Assembly: GCF_963678635.1 (NCBI RefSeq) | Contig: NW_026970955.1 | Location: 18,001-82,000, forward strand | Direction: 5' to 3' | Source of the DNA: Symsagittifera roscoffensis | Lineage: Eukaryota; Xenacoelomorpha; Acoela; Convolutidae | Length of the DNA: 64,000 nucleotides | In this document: positions 13,559-23,993 of the stretch, piece after piece | How the letters are laid out: each line of letters starts with the position of its first letter | How positions within the stretch are numbered: position 1 is the stretch's first letter | Position numbers and translations under genes: made by a program | The notes under the pieces: generated by a model | Told to the model about the DNA's origin: nothing | What the model saw: the letters and a program-made list of their open reading frames with translations, nothing else | Database searches by the model: none

Positions 13559-14292
13559 TGAAAGGTTATTGAAGATGTTTCTACAAAAATGTATGCCAGT
13601 AAACGAAAATTTAAATTTTTTGCTGGAAGTATTCTAAATATAAAAGTTTGATCTGGCTTTTGTCGTACAATCATGAAATCGATTGGCAGATTTCTTCCTA
13701 GTCGTTTGTCGTCTCTTGTCCGAGGTCGTCTTCCAATACCGGGTAGTTCTCGTATTGTTCTAAAAATTGACTCTGATCTAATGATTCGTAGAGGCATTTC
13801 TACTAAATTTTTGTCATATAACACCTTTTTTAAAATGTTGTATTTGTCTAATTCTAATCTAATGTTCTGGTTAATGTTTCTAATCTAAGTTGGTTAAGGT
13901 TTTGTTCGAGACTTTTGGTCGCACCAGATGAGTTTATATGTTATTTGGTAAACTCATAGATTAATTTCAGATAAGGTACACCGTCTGCTCGTCACGCTAT
14001 TTTATTTTCGGCCTTCTTAGTCTAATACCAATCTTAATCTTACTCTTATATCTCCTAGTCTCATTAGATCTAGTGTACACCGGTTTTAGGTTAATTAGTT
14101 TCCAGAATGATAACAACTGTATTCTAAGTTTAATTCAAATTGCTCTGGTGCTGAAACTACAAGTAGTTTCAGCACTTACAAATAAGTGGGTTGTTAGTTT
14201 GATGGAGTATGATTGGTTAGTATTCAATATTTTATAGAAATAAAATATCATAATAATATCCAACAATAAATTCTAGTTTAGATCTGGTTCCA
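13559..14292 (-). repeat. 5' LTR of copy A (734 bp)
   Basis: On the minus strand it starts TGGAACCAGATCT and ends CA, directly followed by TGGCGCTAAACC. It matches the LTRs at 17837, 21678, 40067, 42234, 57674 and 60957. It holds a conserved TATAAGAG (14043-14050) and a perfect 13-bp-arm hairpin (14148-14175). The other LTR of this element is outside the window, so LTR divergence and target-site duplication cannot be tested. Confidence 0.88.
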
Positions 14293-14456
14293 ATGCGTGG
14301 GGGAGGAAATTTCTATACATTTTTTAAAAATGTTTTCAAAGCAAAGAATCAAGTGTTCGTTATGGTCCAAAACTTATTTCAAAATCTATCTAACAACTAC
14401 CTTGTTTCACTAAGTTTTTGCATACGAAGCTCGTCTAGCACTCTTAGAATAGTTAA

Positions 14457-15545
14457 ATTTTCTGAATCAAGATGAGGTGACAAAGATGGGGCAAATCATC
14501 ATTCTTCTCAGCGAAGAAAATTCTCAAAACGTTCTGGTTGACCACCATACAGAAAAAAGGCTTATCAAACAATTTCATACATGTCATACATTTTCACACC
14601 TTGAATATATAGAAAACTTACTTATCATACGCAGAAGTTTTCTAAATCAAAATGAGGTGACAAAGATGGGGCAAATCATCATTCTTCTCAGCGATGAAAA
14701 TTCTCAAAACGTTCTGGTTGACCACCATACAGAAAAAAGGCTTATCAAACAATTTCATACATGTCATACATTTTCACACCTTGAATATATAGAAAACTTA
14801 CTTATCATACGCAGAAGTTTTCTAAATCATAATGAGGTGACAAAGATGGGGCAAATCATCATTCTTCTCAGCGATGAAAATTCTCAAAACGTTCTGGTTG
14901 ACCACCATACAGAAAAAAGGCTTATCAAACAATTTCATACATGTCATACATTTTCACACCTTGAATATATAGAAAACTTACTTATCATACGCAGAAGTTT
15001 TCTAAATCAAAATGAGGTGACAAAGATGGGGCAAATAATCATTCTTCTCAGCGATGAAAATTCTCACTCAAAACGTTCTGGTTGACCACCATACAGAAAA
15101 AAGGCTTATCAAACAATTTCATATTTCATACATGTCATACAATTTCACACCTTGAATATATAGAAAACTCACTTATCATACGCAGAAGTTTTCTAAATCA
15201 AAATGAAGTGACAAAGATGGGGCAAATCATCATTCTTCTCAGCGATGAAAATTCTCAAAACGTTCTGGTTGACCACCATACAGAAAAAAGGCTTATCAAA
15301 TATTTTCATACATGTCATACATTTTCACACCTTGAATATATAGAAAACTTACTTATCATACGCAGAAGTTTTCTAAATCAAAATGAGGAGACAAAGATGG
15401 GGCAAATCATCATTCTTCTCAGCGATGAAAATTCTCAAAACGTTCTGGTTGACCACCATACAGAAAAAAGGCTTATCAAACAATTTCATACATGTCATAC
15501 ATTTTCACACCTTGAATATATAGAAAACTTACTTATCATACAGTT
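14457..15545. repeat. Minisatellite of six ~180-bp units
   Basis: Nearly identical units begin at about 14471, 14651, 14831, 15011, 15202 and 15382. The period is exactly 180 bp except for the fourth unit (191 bp), which has 4- and 7-bp insertions. The plus-strand frame stays open across units because 180 is 60 codons; the fourth unit breaks it. The array ends in CTTATCATAC, with an inverted copy (GTATGATAAG) at about 15562. Units differ by only a few bases, so amplification is recent. It lies between the facing 5' ends of copies A and B. Confidence 0.92.
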
Positions 15546-16331
15546 TTCTTGTATGAAAAGTGTATGATAAGCTGTTTTAACTTGCTTCAAAAATGTTCGC
15601 AAAATAAAAATTCAAAACTTCAAGAAGTTTTTTTCTTTTTTAGTTGCAAAATCACTTCCATACTCAAACAAACATGATCTGAAAAAATTATGGCATTTAT
15701 GTCTATAACGTAGACCAGGCAAAAATTTTGTAAAATTAAATGAAGGTAACTCTGATTTTTTGTGCGAAGCGAATTTTTTTTGTGATCTTATATGGTACGA
15801 TAAATTTCATTCAGTCAGAAAAACAGGCCACAATTTTAATCAAAAAATTTTTGGAGTAATTAATTTCTGGTCATAATACAAAAGGTTTAAGTTTTAGTTG
15901 TAATTCTTGGCTGTAATTTTATTAACTATCTAGGCGACTCGTCAAAGGCACTTTACTTGTGCAGTCCTTTCCACTTAACCTCTGGGTTCTCTTGTAAAAA
16001 AGGAATCCTTGGTTATTGTGTTTTCGGACAGAACGCCTGAACCAAAGCAAAAATCGAATTTTCCCTGTTATGAAAAAAATATTTGTCATATACTTTGAAT
16101 GTATAGGAAAAAGCTTTCGTATATAAGAAAATGTTTATCATAGAATTTTTATGCAATTTTCTGTACAATTTTGAGGAGGGGGGAGGGCGCCGAAAAAGAC
16201 GCAATTTTGTTGGTCAAAACTTTCCAAAAAGTGCCTAAAAACTCTTTTTTGCCCTGTTTTTTCAAAATTTTGCCTGCGGCGCAGAAGTTTTGGCCAAAAC
16301 AGGGTCTTTGTAGTGCTTTACGAGAGCTCGG
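15546..16331. other. Intergenic DNA, no feature recognised
   Basis: AT-rich flank between the minisatellite and the tandem duplication. Only short shadow ORFs are present. A purine-rich GGAGGGGGGAGGG run lies near 16172-16186. Confidence 0.5.
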
Positions 16332-17836
16332 AAACTCAATTTGGTCGACCTAAAAAAAAGGTCGATAAAATTTTCGAAATTTTTTTTGAAAATTCACCCC
16401 CCCCCCCTCCTCGAGAAAATCTTAGATCCGCCCCTGCCAACTGCGTGAAAAATTTTTGGGGAAATACGGTCCGTTCATTGGTCGGTTTGCTCGGAAAATC
16501 GAATTGGCCGACCTAAACAAACAGGTCTACAAAATTTTCACATTTTTTTTCAAAAAATTGCCTTCCTAGAAAAATTTCTGCGCACGCCATTGGCGAAGCT
16601 TAATAAAATAAAAATTTAAATTTGTTTAAAAAAAAGAACAAAGCAGTACATTGTTTTTTAAATCATTTATTTTTGTTTATCCGTTGGAAGTTTCCAAAAA
16701 AAGCAAATTATTTATGTATTTATATGTCTGTCCAAACACTCAAACTATTAGTTCTAGTCATATCAAGCCTACCCGCACTGGAATTTCATGGAAAATATTT
16801 TTTTATTCTGGAAATTCATCGTCAGTCTCCAAAGAACTGCACAAGTTATAGACTATAATCAGTTACAAATGGCTTTTACTTTTAACGCACGTCAAATCAC
16901 ATAAATCAGTCTCAAGTTATCAAGCACCCTGGAGTATAGTAAATAATTGACGGTGTTTTTTTGCTCTACACACTTAGTTTCAGATAAAAAGAGTTTTACT
17001 ACTTAGACTTCTTAAAAGTTTCTCCTGTTAAGTTTATCCTTTCACCCACGTTCAACAACACCGCCACCCACGTTTACACGGTTAACAACACCCCCCCCCC
17101 CCCCCACCCACGTTTACACCCTGAGCATTTAGCGCATAGACGTGTATGGCGCTAACTGGAGTGTCGAACAAAAAGGGAGAGAGATAGAGAGGGGCGTATG
17201 GTTTGACGGGAATCATAAATTAAATTAAACAGGTTTATAATTCGATTAGGCAGTGATTATTGGAGAAATTGTAAAAAAAAATTGCAAATCTTATAGCAGA
17301 AAATTTCTAATAATCGATGATAATCGGATGATAATCGGCTTTAATGAGTTTAATGGATTCTGTTTCAGCAAAATAAAAAAAGGACTAACTATGTGCTCAC
17401 CTTCCATGTCTGATTTTCCAACATCAGAATACTCTATTTCTTTTTAGATTAAATTTTTTTAATATATTCGTAACTTATCCATGAAATTCAAATGCGGAAG
17501 GTATTAAAAAGTTAATAAAATTTGCCTGTTTTTCAAGCCGATTGAAACGTTACAAAAAACTATGTTTTGAGACACTGAAAAATGAGTTGGAATAAAGCGC
17601 CTATAAAATAAAGAGAATGTTTTTTCTAAATGCTTGAAACTCAAAATTTTGTTTCAAAAAAAATTGGGTACGGAAACTTTTTGTTCAATTATAATAAAAT
17701 ACTCAAAGTAGAGTGTAGTGACAACTCGCACAGGTATATGTTTTTAAAAAATAAACCAAAGAGTTTTTAAAAGTCAAACTAATTGGACTAGTTTCAAAGT
17801 TTAACAATAAACAATTCTCGAACATGTCTATTCTGT

Positions 17837-18597
17837 TGGAACCTGATCTAAACTACATTTTATGATTGGATAAATTAGTTATTTTACCACTGTAAAGTAT
17901 TTAATATTAACCAATCATGATCCATCAAACTAACAACCCACTTATTTGTAAGTGCTGGAATTACTTGTAATTTCAGCACCAGAGAGATTTGAATTTAACT
18001 TAGAAATTAGTTGACTCTCCAAGAAGACTTCAACAGCCGCAATAAACCAGTATACCCTAGATCTATTGAGCCTAGCAGAGACTAGTTAAACACCCTGAGA
18101 CTAGATAGTATAAGAGTAAGATTAGGATCGGTATTAGACTAAGAAGTTGCACGAATCTATCCGGCCGAAAATAAGATAGCGTGACGAGCAGACGGTGTAC
18201 CCTATCCGAAATTACTCTATGAGTTAACCACATTGGACCTAACTCATCTGGTGCGACCATAAGTCTCGAACAAGACCTTAATAGCTTAGAATTAACCAAA
18301 CATAGATTAGAATTTAGACAAAACATTTTTAAAATGTTACACGACGATAATTTAATCGAAATGTCTCTACGACTCAATAGATCAAAGCCAATATTCTGAA
18401 CGATAAGAGAACTACCCGGAATTGGAAGAAGACCTCGAACCAGAGACGACATACGACAAAGTAAAAATTTACCAAATAGTTATAAGATAGTACGGCAAAA
18501 GCCAACACAAACTTTTATATTTAGAATCTTATTAGCAATGAATTTAGATTTTCATTTGCAAACTTAAATCTTGAAGTCAATCTTCATGATCATTTCA
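17837..18597 (+). repeat. Duplicated 5' LTR in unit 1 (761 bp)
   Basis: TGGAACCTGATCT...TTTCA, followed by GGCGCTAAAC. Nearly identical to 21678-22438. It contains the hairpin at 17952-17979, AATAAA at 18041 and TATAAGAG at 18109. Confidence 0.88.
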
Positions 18598-19493
18598 GGC
18601 GCTAAACAAAATATTAATATACAATAACGATTGATAAAAAGATCTCAAATCGTTTTTCTAAAATTCTGCAGTATTCTATAAAACATGTTTGGAAAATATT
18701 TATTGAAAATCAAAATAAAAATTAGTAGCATGACAATAAACTGTTAGTAATAATAAATCATCAAATTAACCCAGCTTCATCACCTAAAACATAACAGCAA
18801 TCATAAGCTCACTAACATCATAAAAAAACTAAATCTTTTTCTTAAACAAATTTAAATCATTTTAAACTTAAAATCACTTAAATTTAAAACCAGATCATCA
18901 AGGCTTATCCTTGGATCTTAATTCATTTTCTATTTAATTAAATTTAAAACTTGATCATCAAGGCCTATCCTTGGATCAAAAAGAACAATTTTGTTCTCCC
19001 CCACCCACTTAGCTAGTGTCTAACGACCTCAAACGTCGATTCACTTTCCAACCCTTTCTAAAAACCCAAGACTAATAGAAATTTTTCAACAAAACTAACC
19101 ATTCAAATTAGGATAAACAGTGAAGAACTTCAGTTATTCATCCTTCACTTGAACCCTCCTCTTATCAAGACCCAGGATAAATCTTAGACTTAGTAAGTTT
19201 AAAATAGTATCAACGAACTACTCGCGTTCTAATTATACCTGAACCTTGTGGATCGATTTACTATTCTCCAACCCTTGAACACAATCACTACCCCTAAGTA
19301 AGATTAAGTAAGTTAACACCTTAGCTTATACTAGCCACGAGAAAGTAAAAATCATTCTTCGGAATCGATATACTTTTCTCTCCAACCCTGAACAAATAGA
19401 CCCAGGTTAAGCTAACCAAAAAATCGTAAGGACTAACAATTTAAGAAAATAGAAATCATCTAACAACTTTTTGCATCCGTCATCCTAAACCTT

Positions 19494-19721
19494 ATGTCAT
19501 TTAAAAATCTAGGAAACAAACAAACAATCGTTTTACACAACTGTGAAATAGATAACAAAAAATACGATCTTGTAATCACACCTCATACACAAACAGTTGG
19601 ATATATTAGAACAAAACGACAAACACTAAAAAGAAAAATAATAAACAAACAAAGACAAATCACACGAAAAAGATTTTCCAAAAATAGAAACGCATTTTCA
19701 GAATCAGAAGCCAGCAATTAA
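19494..19721 (+). pseudogene. Duplicated ORF0 half in unit 1
   Basis: 75 codons beginning MSFKNLGNKQT, with HNCEI and KYDLVITP and a Lys/Arg-rich tail. It is the same as the second half of ORF0 at 23552-23779. The first-half sequence present in unit 2 is missing. It belongs to a fragment without gag-pol. Confidence 0.55.
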
Positions 19722-19935
19722 GACGAACTTTATAAATTAAAAGAATCTATAGATAAAAATTGCCCCATTCACGATCAATTATATTTTTCCGACTCAGAAA
19801 CAACTTCAAATTCATCAAAAAGAGGAAAAAGACGAATAAAAAAGCAATATAAACACAAACCAGTACACTTATATAACTGGAATCAACCAATTAGACACAT
19901 CGATAATTACCTATTAACAGTCATTAAACGAAAAA

Positions 19936-20176
19936 ATGAGCCAAACACACACTCCAAGTGAAGATAGTCCAGATGGTGACGATATCTTCCCCTTCCTCAT
20001 AGATGCACCCAATGATAGAGGACAGCATATACTTTGCAAGAACTTACTACTAAATTTGTTTGAACCCGGAATCAGCCCATGTAAAACAGAGTTCCCAGAT
20101 GTAAAAATCAAAAGACAAATTATTGATCACTATCTGAAAGATATATGTAATTTAACACAACACTACGGAATCTACA
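19936..20176 (+). pseudogene. gag: Duplicated 5' fragment of gag in unit 1
   Basis: Same start and about 80 codons as gag at 23994, then cut by the duplication junction, where the frame runs on into flank DNA until 20358. The chimeric tail is not a gag sequence. Confidence 0.75.
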
Positions 20177-21677
20177 AAACTCAATTTGGTCGACCTAAAA
20201 AAAAGGTCGATAAAATTTTCGAAATTTTTTTTGAAAATTCACCCCCCCCTCCTCGAGAAAATCTTAGATCCGCCCCTGCCAACTGCGTGAAAAATTTTTG
20301 GGGAAATACGGTCCGTTTATTGGTCCGATTGCTCGGAAAATCGAATTGGCCGACCTAAACAAACAGGTCTACAAAATTTTCACATTTTTTTTCAAAAAAT
20401 TGCCTTCCTAGAAAAATTTCTGCGCACGCCCTTGGCGAAGCTTAATAAAATAAAAATTTAAATTTGTTAAAAAAAAGAACAAAGCAGTACATTATTTTTT
20501 AAATCATTTATTTTTGTTTATCCGTTGGAAGTTTCCAAAAAAAGCAAATTATTTATGTATTTATATGTCTGTCCAAACACTCAAACTATTAGTTCTAGTC
20601 ATATCAAGCCTACCCGCACTGGAATTTCATGGAATATATTTTTTTATTCTGGAAATTCATCGTCAGTCTCCAAAGAACTGCACAAGTTATAGACTATAAT
20701 ATAATCAGTTACAAATGGCTTTTACTTTTAACGCACGTCAAATCACATAAATCAGTCTCAAGTTATCAAGCACCCTGGAGTATAGTAAATAATTGACGGT
20801 GTTTTTTTGCTCTACACACTTAGTTTCAGATAAAAAGAGTTTTACTACTTAGGCTTCTTAAAAGTTTCTCCTGTTAAGTTTATCCTTTCACCCACGTTCA
20901 ACAACACCGCCACCCACGTTTACACGGTTAACAACACCCCCCCCCCACCCACGTTTACACCCTGAGCATTTAGCGCATAGACGTGTATGGCGCTAACTGG
21001 AGTGTCGAACAAAAAGGGAGAGAGATAGAGAGGGGCGTATGGTTTGACGGGAATCATAAATTAAATTAAACAGGTTTATAATTCGATTAGGCAGTGATTA
21101 TTGGAGAAATTGTAAAAAAAAATTGCAAATCTTATAGCAGAAAATTTCTAATAATCGATGATAATCGGATGATAATCGGCTTTAATGAGTTTAATGGATT
21201 CTGTTTCAGCAAAATAAAAAAAGGACTAACTATGTGCTCACCTTCCATGTCTGATTTTCCAACATCAGAATACTCTATTTCTTTTTAGATTAAATTTTTT
21301 TAATATATTCGTAACTTATCCATGAAATTCAAATGCGGAAGGTATTAAAAAGTTAATAAAATTTGCCTTTTCTTCAAGCCGATTGAAACGTTACAAAAAA
21401 CTATGTTTTGAGACACTGAAAAATGAGTTGGAATAAAGCGCCTATAAAATAAAGAGAATGTTTTTTCTAAATGCTTGAAACTCAAAATTTTGTTTCAAAA
21501 AAAATTGGGTACGGAAACTTTTTGTTCAATTATAATAAAATACTCAAAGTAGAGTGTAGTGACAACTCGCACAGGTATATGTTTTTAAAAAATAAACCAA
21601 AGAGTTTTTAAAAGTCAAACTAATTGGACTAGTTTCAAAGTTTAACAATAAACAATTCTCGAACATGTCTATTCTGT

Positions 21678-22438
21678 TGGAACCTGATCTAAACTACATT
21701 TTATGATTGGATAAATTAGATATTTTACCACTGTAAAGTATTTAATATTAACCAATCATGATCCATCAAACTAACAACCCACTTATTTGTAAGTGCTGGA
21801 ATTACTTGTAATTTCAGCACCAGAGAGATTTGAATTTAACTTAGAAATTAGTTGACTCTCCAAGAAGATTTCAACAGCCGCAATAAACCAGTATACCCTA
21901 GATCTATTGAGCCTAGCAGAGACTAGTTAAACACCCTGAGACTAGATAGTATAAGAGTAAGATTAGGATCGGTATTAGACTAAGAAGTTGCACGAATCTA
22001 TCCGGCCGAAAATAAGATAGCGTGACGAGCAGACGGTGTACCCTATCCGAAATTACTCTATGAGTTAACCACATTGGACCTAACTCATCTGGTGCGACCA
22101 TAAGTCTCGAACAAGACCTTAATAGCTTAGAATTAACCAAACATAGATTAGAATTTAGACAAAACATTTTTAAAATGTTACACGACGATAATTTAATCGA
22201 AATGTCTCTACGACTCAATAGATCAAAGCCAATATTCTGAACGATAAGAGAACTACCCGGAATTGGAAGAAGACCTCGAACCAGAGACGACATACGACAA
22301 AGTAGAAATTTACCAAATAGTTATAAGATAGTACGGCAAAAGCCAACACAAACTTTTATATTTAGAATCTTATTAGCAATGAATTTAGATTTTCATTTGC
22401 AAACTTAAATCTTGAAGTCAATCTTCATGATCATTTCA
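21678..22438 (+). repeat. 5' LTR of copy B (761 bp)
   Basis: TG...CA ends, TGGAACC start shared by all family LTRs, primer-site-like GGCGCTAAAC immediately after. It contains a conserved imperfect palindrome (about 21793-21820), AATAAA (21882-21887) and TATAAGAG (21950-21957). Confidence 0.9.
21950..21957 (+). promoter_or_regulatory. Candidate LTR TATA box
   Basis: TATAAGAG followed by TAAGATTA. The same octamer is kept in every LTR that spans this point: 18109, 14043 (minus), 57398 (minus), 61217, and the truncated LTRs at 40067 and 41831. Conservation in an otherwise drifting region suggests the promoter. The transcription start is not visible from sequence. Confidence 0.45.
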
Positions 22439-22448
22439 GGCGCTAAAC
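22439..22448 (+). other. Candidate primer binding site, copy B
   Basis: GGCGCTAAAC directly after the terminal CA of the LTR. Copies A and the array have TGGCGCTAAACC here, so copy B has lost the leading T and changed the end. Confidence 0.5.
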
Positions 22449-22733
22449 AAAATATTAATATACAATAACGATTGATAAAAAGATCTCAAATCGTTTTTCT
22501 AAAATTCTGCAGTATTCTATAAAACATGTTTGGAAAATATTTATTGAAAATCAAAATCAAAATTAGTAGCATGACAATAAACTGTTAGTAATCATAAATC
22601 ATCAAATTGTCCCAGCTTCATCACCTAAAACATAACAGCAATCATAAGCTCACTAACATCATAAAAAAACTAAATCTTTTTCTTAAACAAATTTAAATCA
22701 TTTTAAACTTAAAATCACTTAAATTTAAAACCA

Positions 22734-22818
22734 GATCATCAAGGCTTATCCTTGGATCTTAATTCATTTTCTATTTAATTAAATTTAAAACTTGATCATC
22801 AAGGCCTATCCTTGGATC
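22734..22818 (+). promoter_or_regulatory. Leader stem-loop repeats (two copies)
   Basis: Two 25-bp repeats at 22734-22758 and 22794-22818, each GATC-AT-CAAGG, a 5-base loop, CCTTG-GATC: a 9-bp stem with a two-base bulge. The same repeats occur at 18894 and 18954 (unit 1), once intact in copy A, and five times per array unit. Location between primer site and ORF0 suits a packaging, dimerisation or translation signal, but that is inference. Confidence 0.5.
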
Positions 22819-23335
22819 AAAAAGAACAATTTTGTTCTCCCCACCCACTTAGCTAGTGTCTAACGACCTCAAACGTCGATTCACTATCCAACCCTTTCTA
22901 AAAACCCAAGACTAATAGAAATTTTTCAACAAAACTAACCATTCAAATTAGGATAAACAGTGAAGAACTTCAGTTATTCATCCTTCACTTGAACCCTCCT
23001 CTTATCAAGACCCAGGATAAATCTTAGACTTAGTAAGTTTAAAATAGTATCAACGAACTACTCGCGTTCTAATTATACCTGAACCTTGTGGATCGATTTA
23101 CTATTCTCCAACCCTTGAACACAATCACTACCCCTAAGTAAGATTAAGTAAGTTAACACTTTAACTTAGACTAGCCACGAGAAAGTAAAAATCATCCTCC
23201 GGAATCGATATACGGTTTTCTCTCCAACCCAACAATACGAACCAAGTTAGGCTAACCGCAAAAAATCGTAGGAACTAACAGTTTAAGACATTGGAAATCA
23301 TTAACCCAAATATTGCATCTATCATCCTAATCCTT

Positions 23336-23779
23336 ATGTCAAGAGACAATTTACGAAACAAACAAACAATCATAATACACAATTGTTTAATTAACGACGA
23401 AAAATACGACCTCGTAATCACACCACTCAGACAAACAATAGGATACACAAGAACAAAGTTACAAACACTAAGAAAAAAAATTACTAACAAACAAAAAAAA
23501 GTATTAGGAAACGATTTTCAAAACGAAGAAACGTCCGTCATCCTAAACCTTATGTCATTTAAAAATCTAGGAAACAAACAAACAATCGTTTTACACAACT
23601 GTGAAATAGATAACAAAAAATACGATCTTGTAATCACACCTCATACACAAACAGTTGGATATATTAGAACAAAACGACAAACACTAAAAAGAAAAATAAT
23701 AAACAAACAAAGACAAATCACACGAAAAAGATTTTCCAAAAATAGAAACGCATTTTCAGAATCAGAAGCCAGCAATTAA
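23336..23779 (+). CDS. ORF0: leader-encoded basic protein, tandemly duplicated in copy B
   Basis: Not a recognised family. The first ATG in frame is at 23336 (MSRDNLRNKQT); upstream codons are open but lack ATG. The protein is two related halves of about 70 residues, each with (R/G)NKQT, HNC, a KYDLVITP core, QT.GY.RTK and a Lys/Arg-rich tail. The halves are only moderately similar: the first matches the array ORF0s and the second matches the unit-1 copy, so two lineages were joined. It lies 215 bp upstream of gag in the leader. The basic tails suggest nucleic-acid binding, but this is inference. It may instead act as an upstream ORF regulating gag translation. Confidence 0.55.
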   Translation: MSRDNLRNKQTIIIHNCLINDEKYDLVITPLRQTIGYTRTKLQTLRKKITNKQKKVLGNDFQNEETSVILNLMSFKNLGNKQTIVLHNCEIDNKKYDLVITPHTQTVGYIRTKRQTLKRKIINKQRQITRKRFSKNRNAFSESEASN

Positions 23780-23993
23780 GACGAACTTTATAAATTAAAA
23801 GAATCTATAGATAAAAATTGCCCCATTCACGATCAATTATATTTTTCCGACTCAGAAACAACTTCAAATTCATCAAAAAGAGGAAAAAGACGAATAAAAA
23901 AGCAATATAAACACAAACCAGTACACTTATATAACTGGAATCAACCAATTAGACACATCGATAATTACCTATTAACAGTCATTAAACGAAAAA

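Larger units (their letters stand above)
1..14292 (-). mobile_element. Giant env-bearing Ty3/gypsy-like element, decayed copy A (3' end off window)
   Basis: Read on the minus strand this has a 5' LTR, a long leader, an ORF0 remnant, gag, pol, a membrane/proline-rich gene and env, in the same order as copy B at 21678-40476. Base 1 corresponds to about 36360 of copy B, so the end of env, ORF-C and the 3' LTR lie outside. It has many frameshifts and stops, a stop inside the gag zinc knuckle and a substituted catalytic Asp in RT, so it is dead. Amino-acid similarity to B remains high over gag, RNase H, integrase and the accessory ORFs, which makes A useful for judging which breaks in B are lesions. 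A and B lie head to head, with their 5' LTRs facing each other. Confidence 0.9.
16332..20176. repeat. Tandem duplication, unit 1 (~3.85 kb)
   Basis: This stretch repeats almost base for base as unit 2. It contains about 1.5 kb of host flank (poly-C runs, two related AT-rich blocks around GGTCGACCTAAA and GGCCGACCTAAA), a complete LTR, leader, one ORF0 half and the first 80 or so gag codons. It stops within gag and returns to the flank (CTAC then AAAACTCAATTTGG). Because non-element flank is included, this is a genomic duplication or an assembly artefact, not a second insertion. Confidence 0.88.

Noticed and set aside
14457-15545. CRISPR array
   Set aside because: Whole 180-bp units are repeated with no variable spacers, in eukaryotic DNA.
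14477-15567. Two long ORFs across the minisatellite as real genes
   Set aside because: They are created by a 180-bp period divisible by three; the second has no ATG at its start, and no protein family is recognised.
16622-16858. Short ORFs in the duplicated flank (also 20514-20699, 17253-17447, 21094-21288)
   Set aside because: Repeated only because the DNA is duplicated; no motif or start context.
17832-17841. Target-site duplication of copy B
   Set aside because: The 3' LTR is truncated, so no matching right flank exists to compare.
18072-18452. 126-aa minus-strand ORF inside the LTR (also 21913-22293)
   Set aside because: Antisense to the LTR promoter region; not kept open in the LTRs of copy A or the array.
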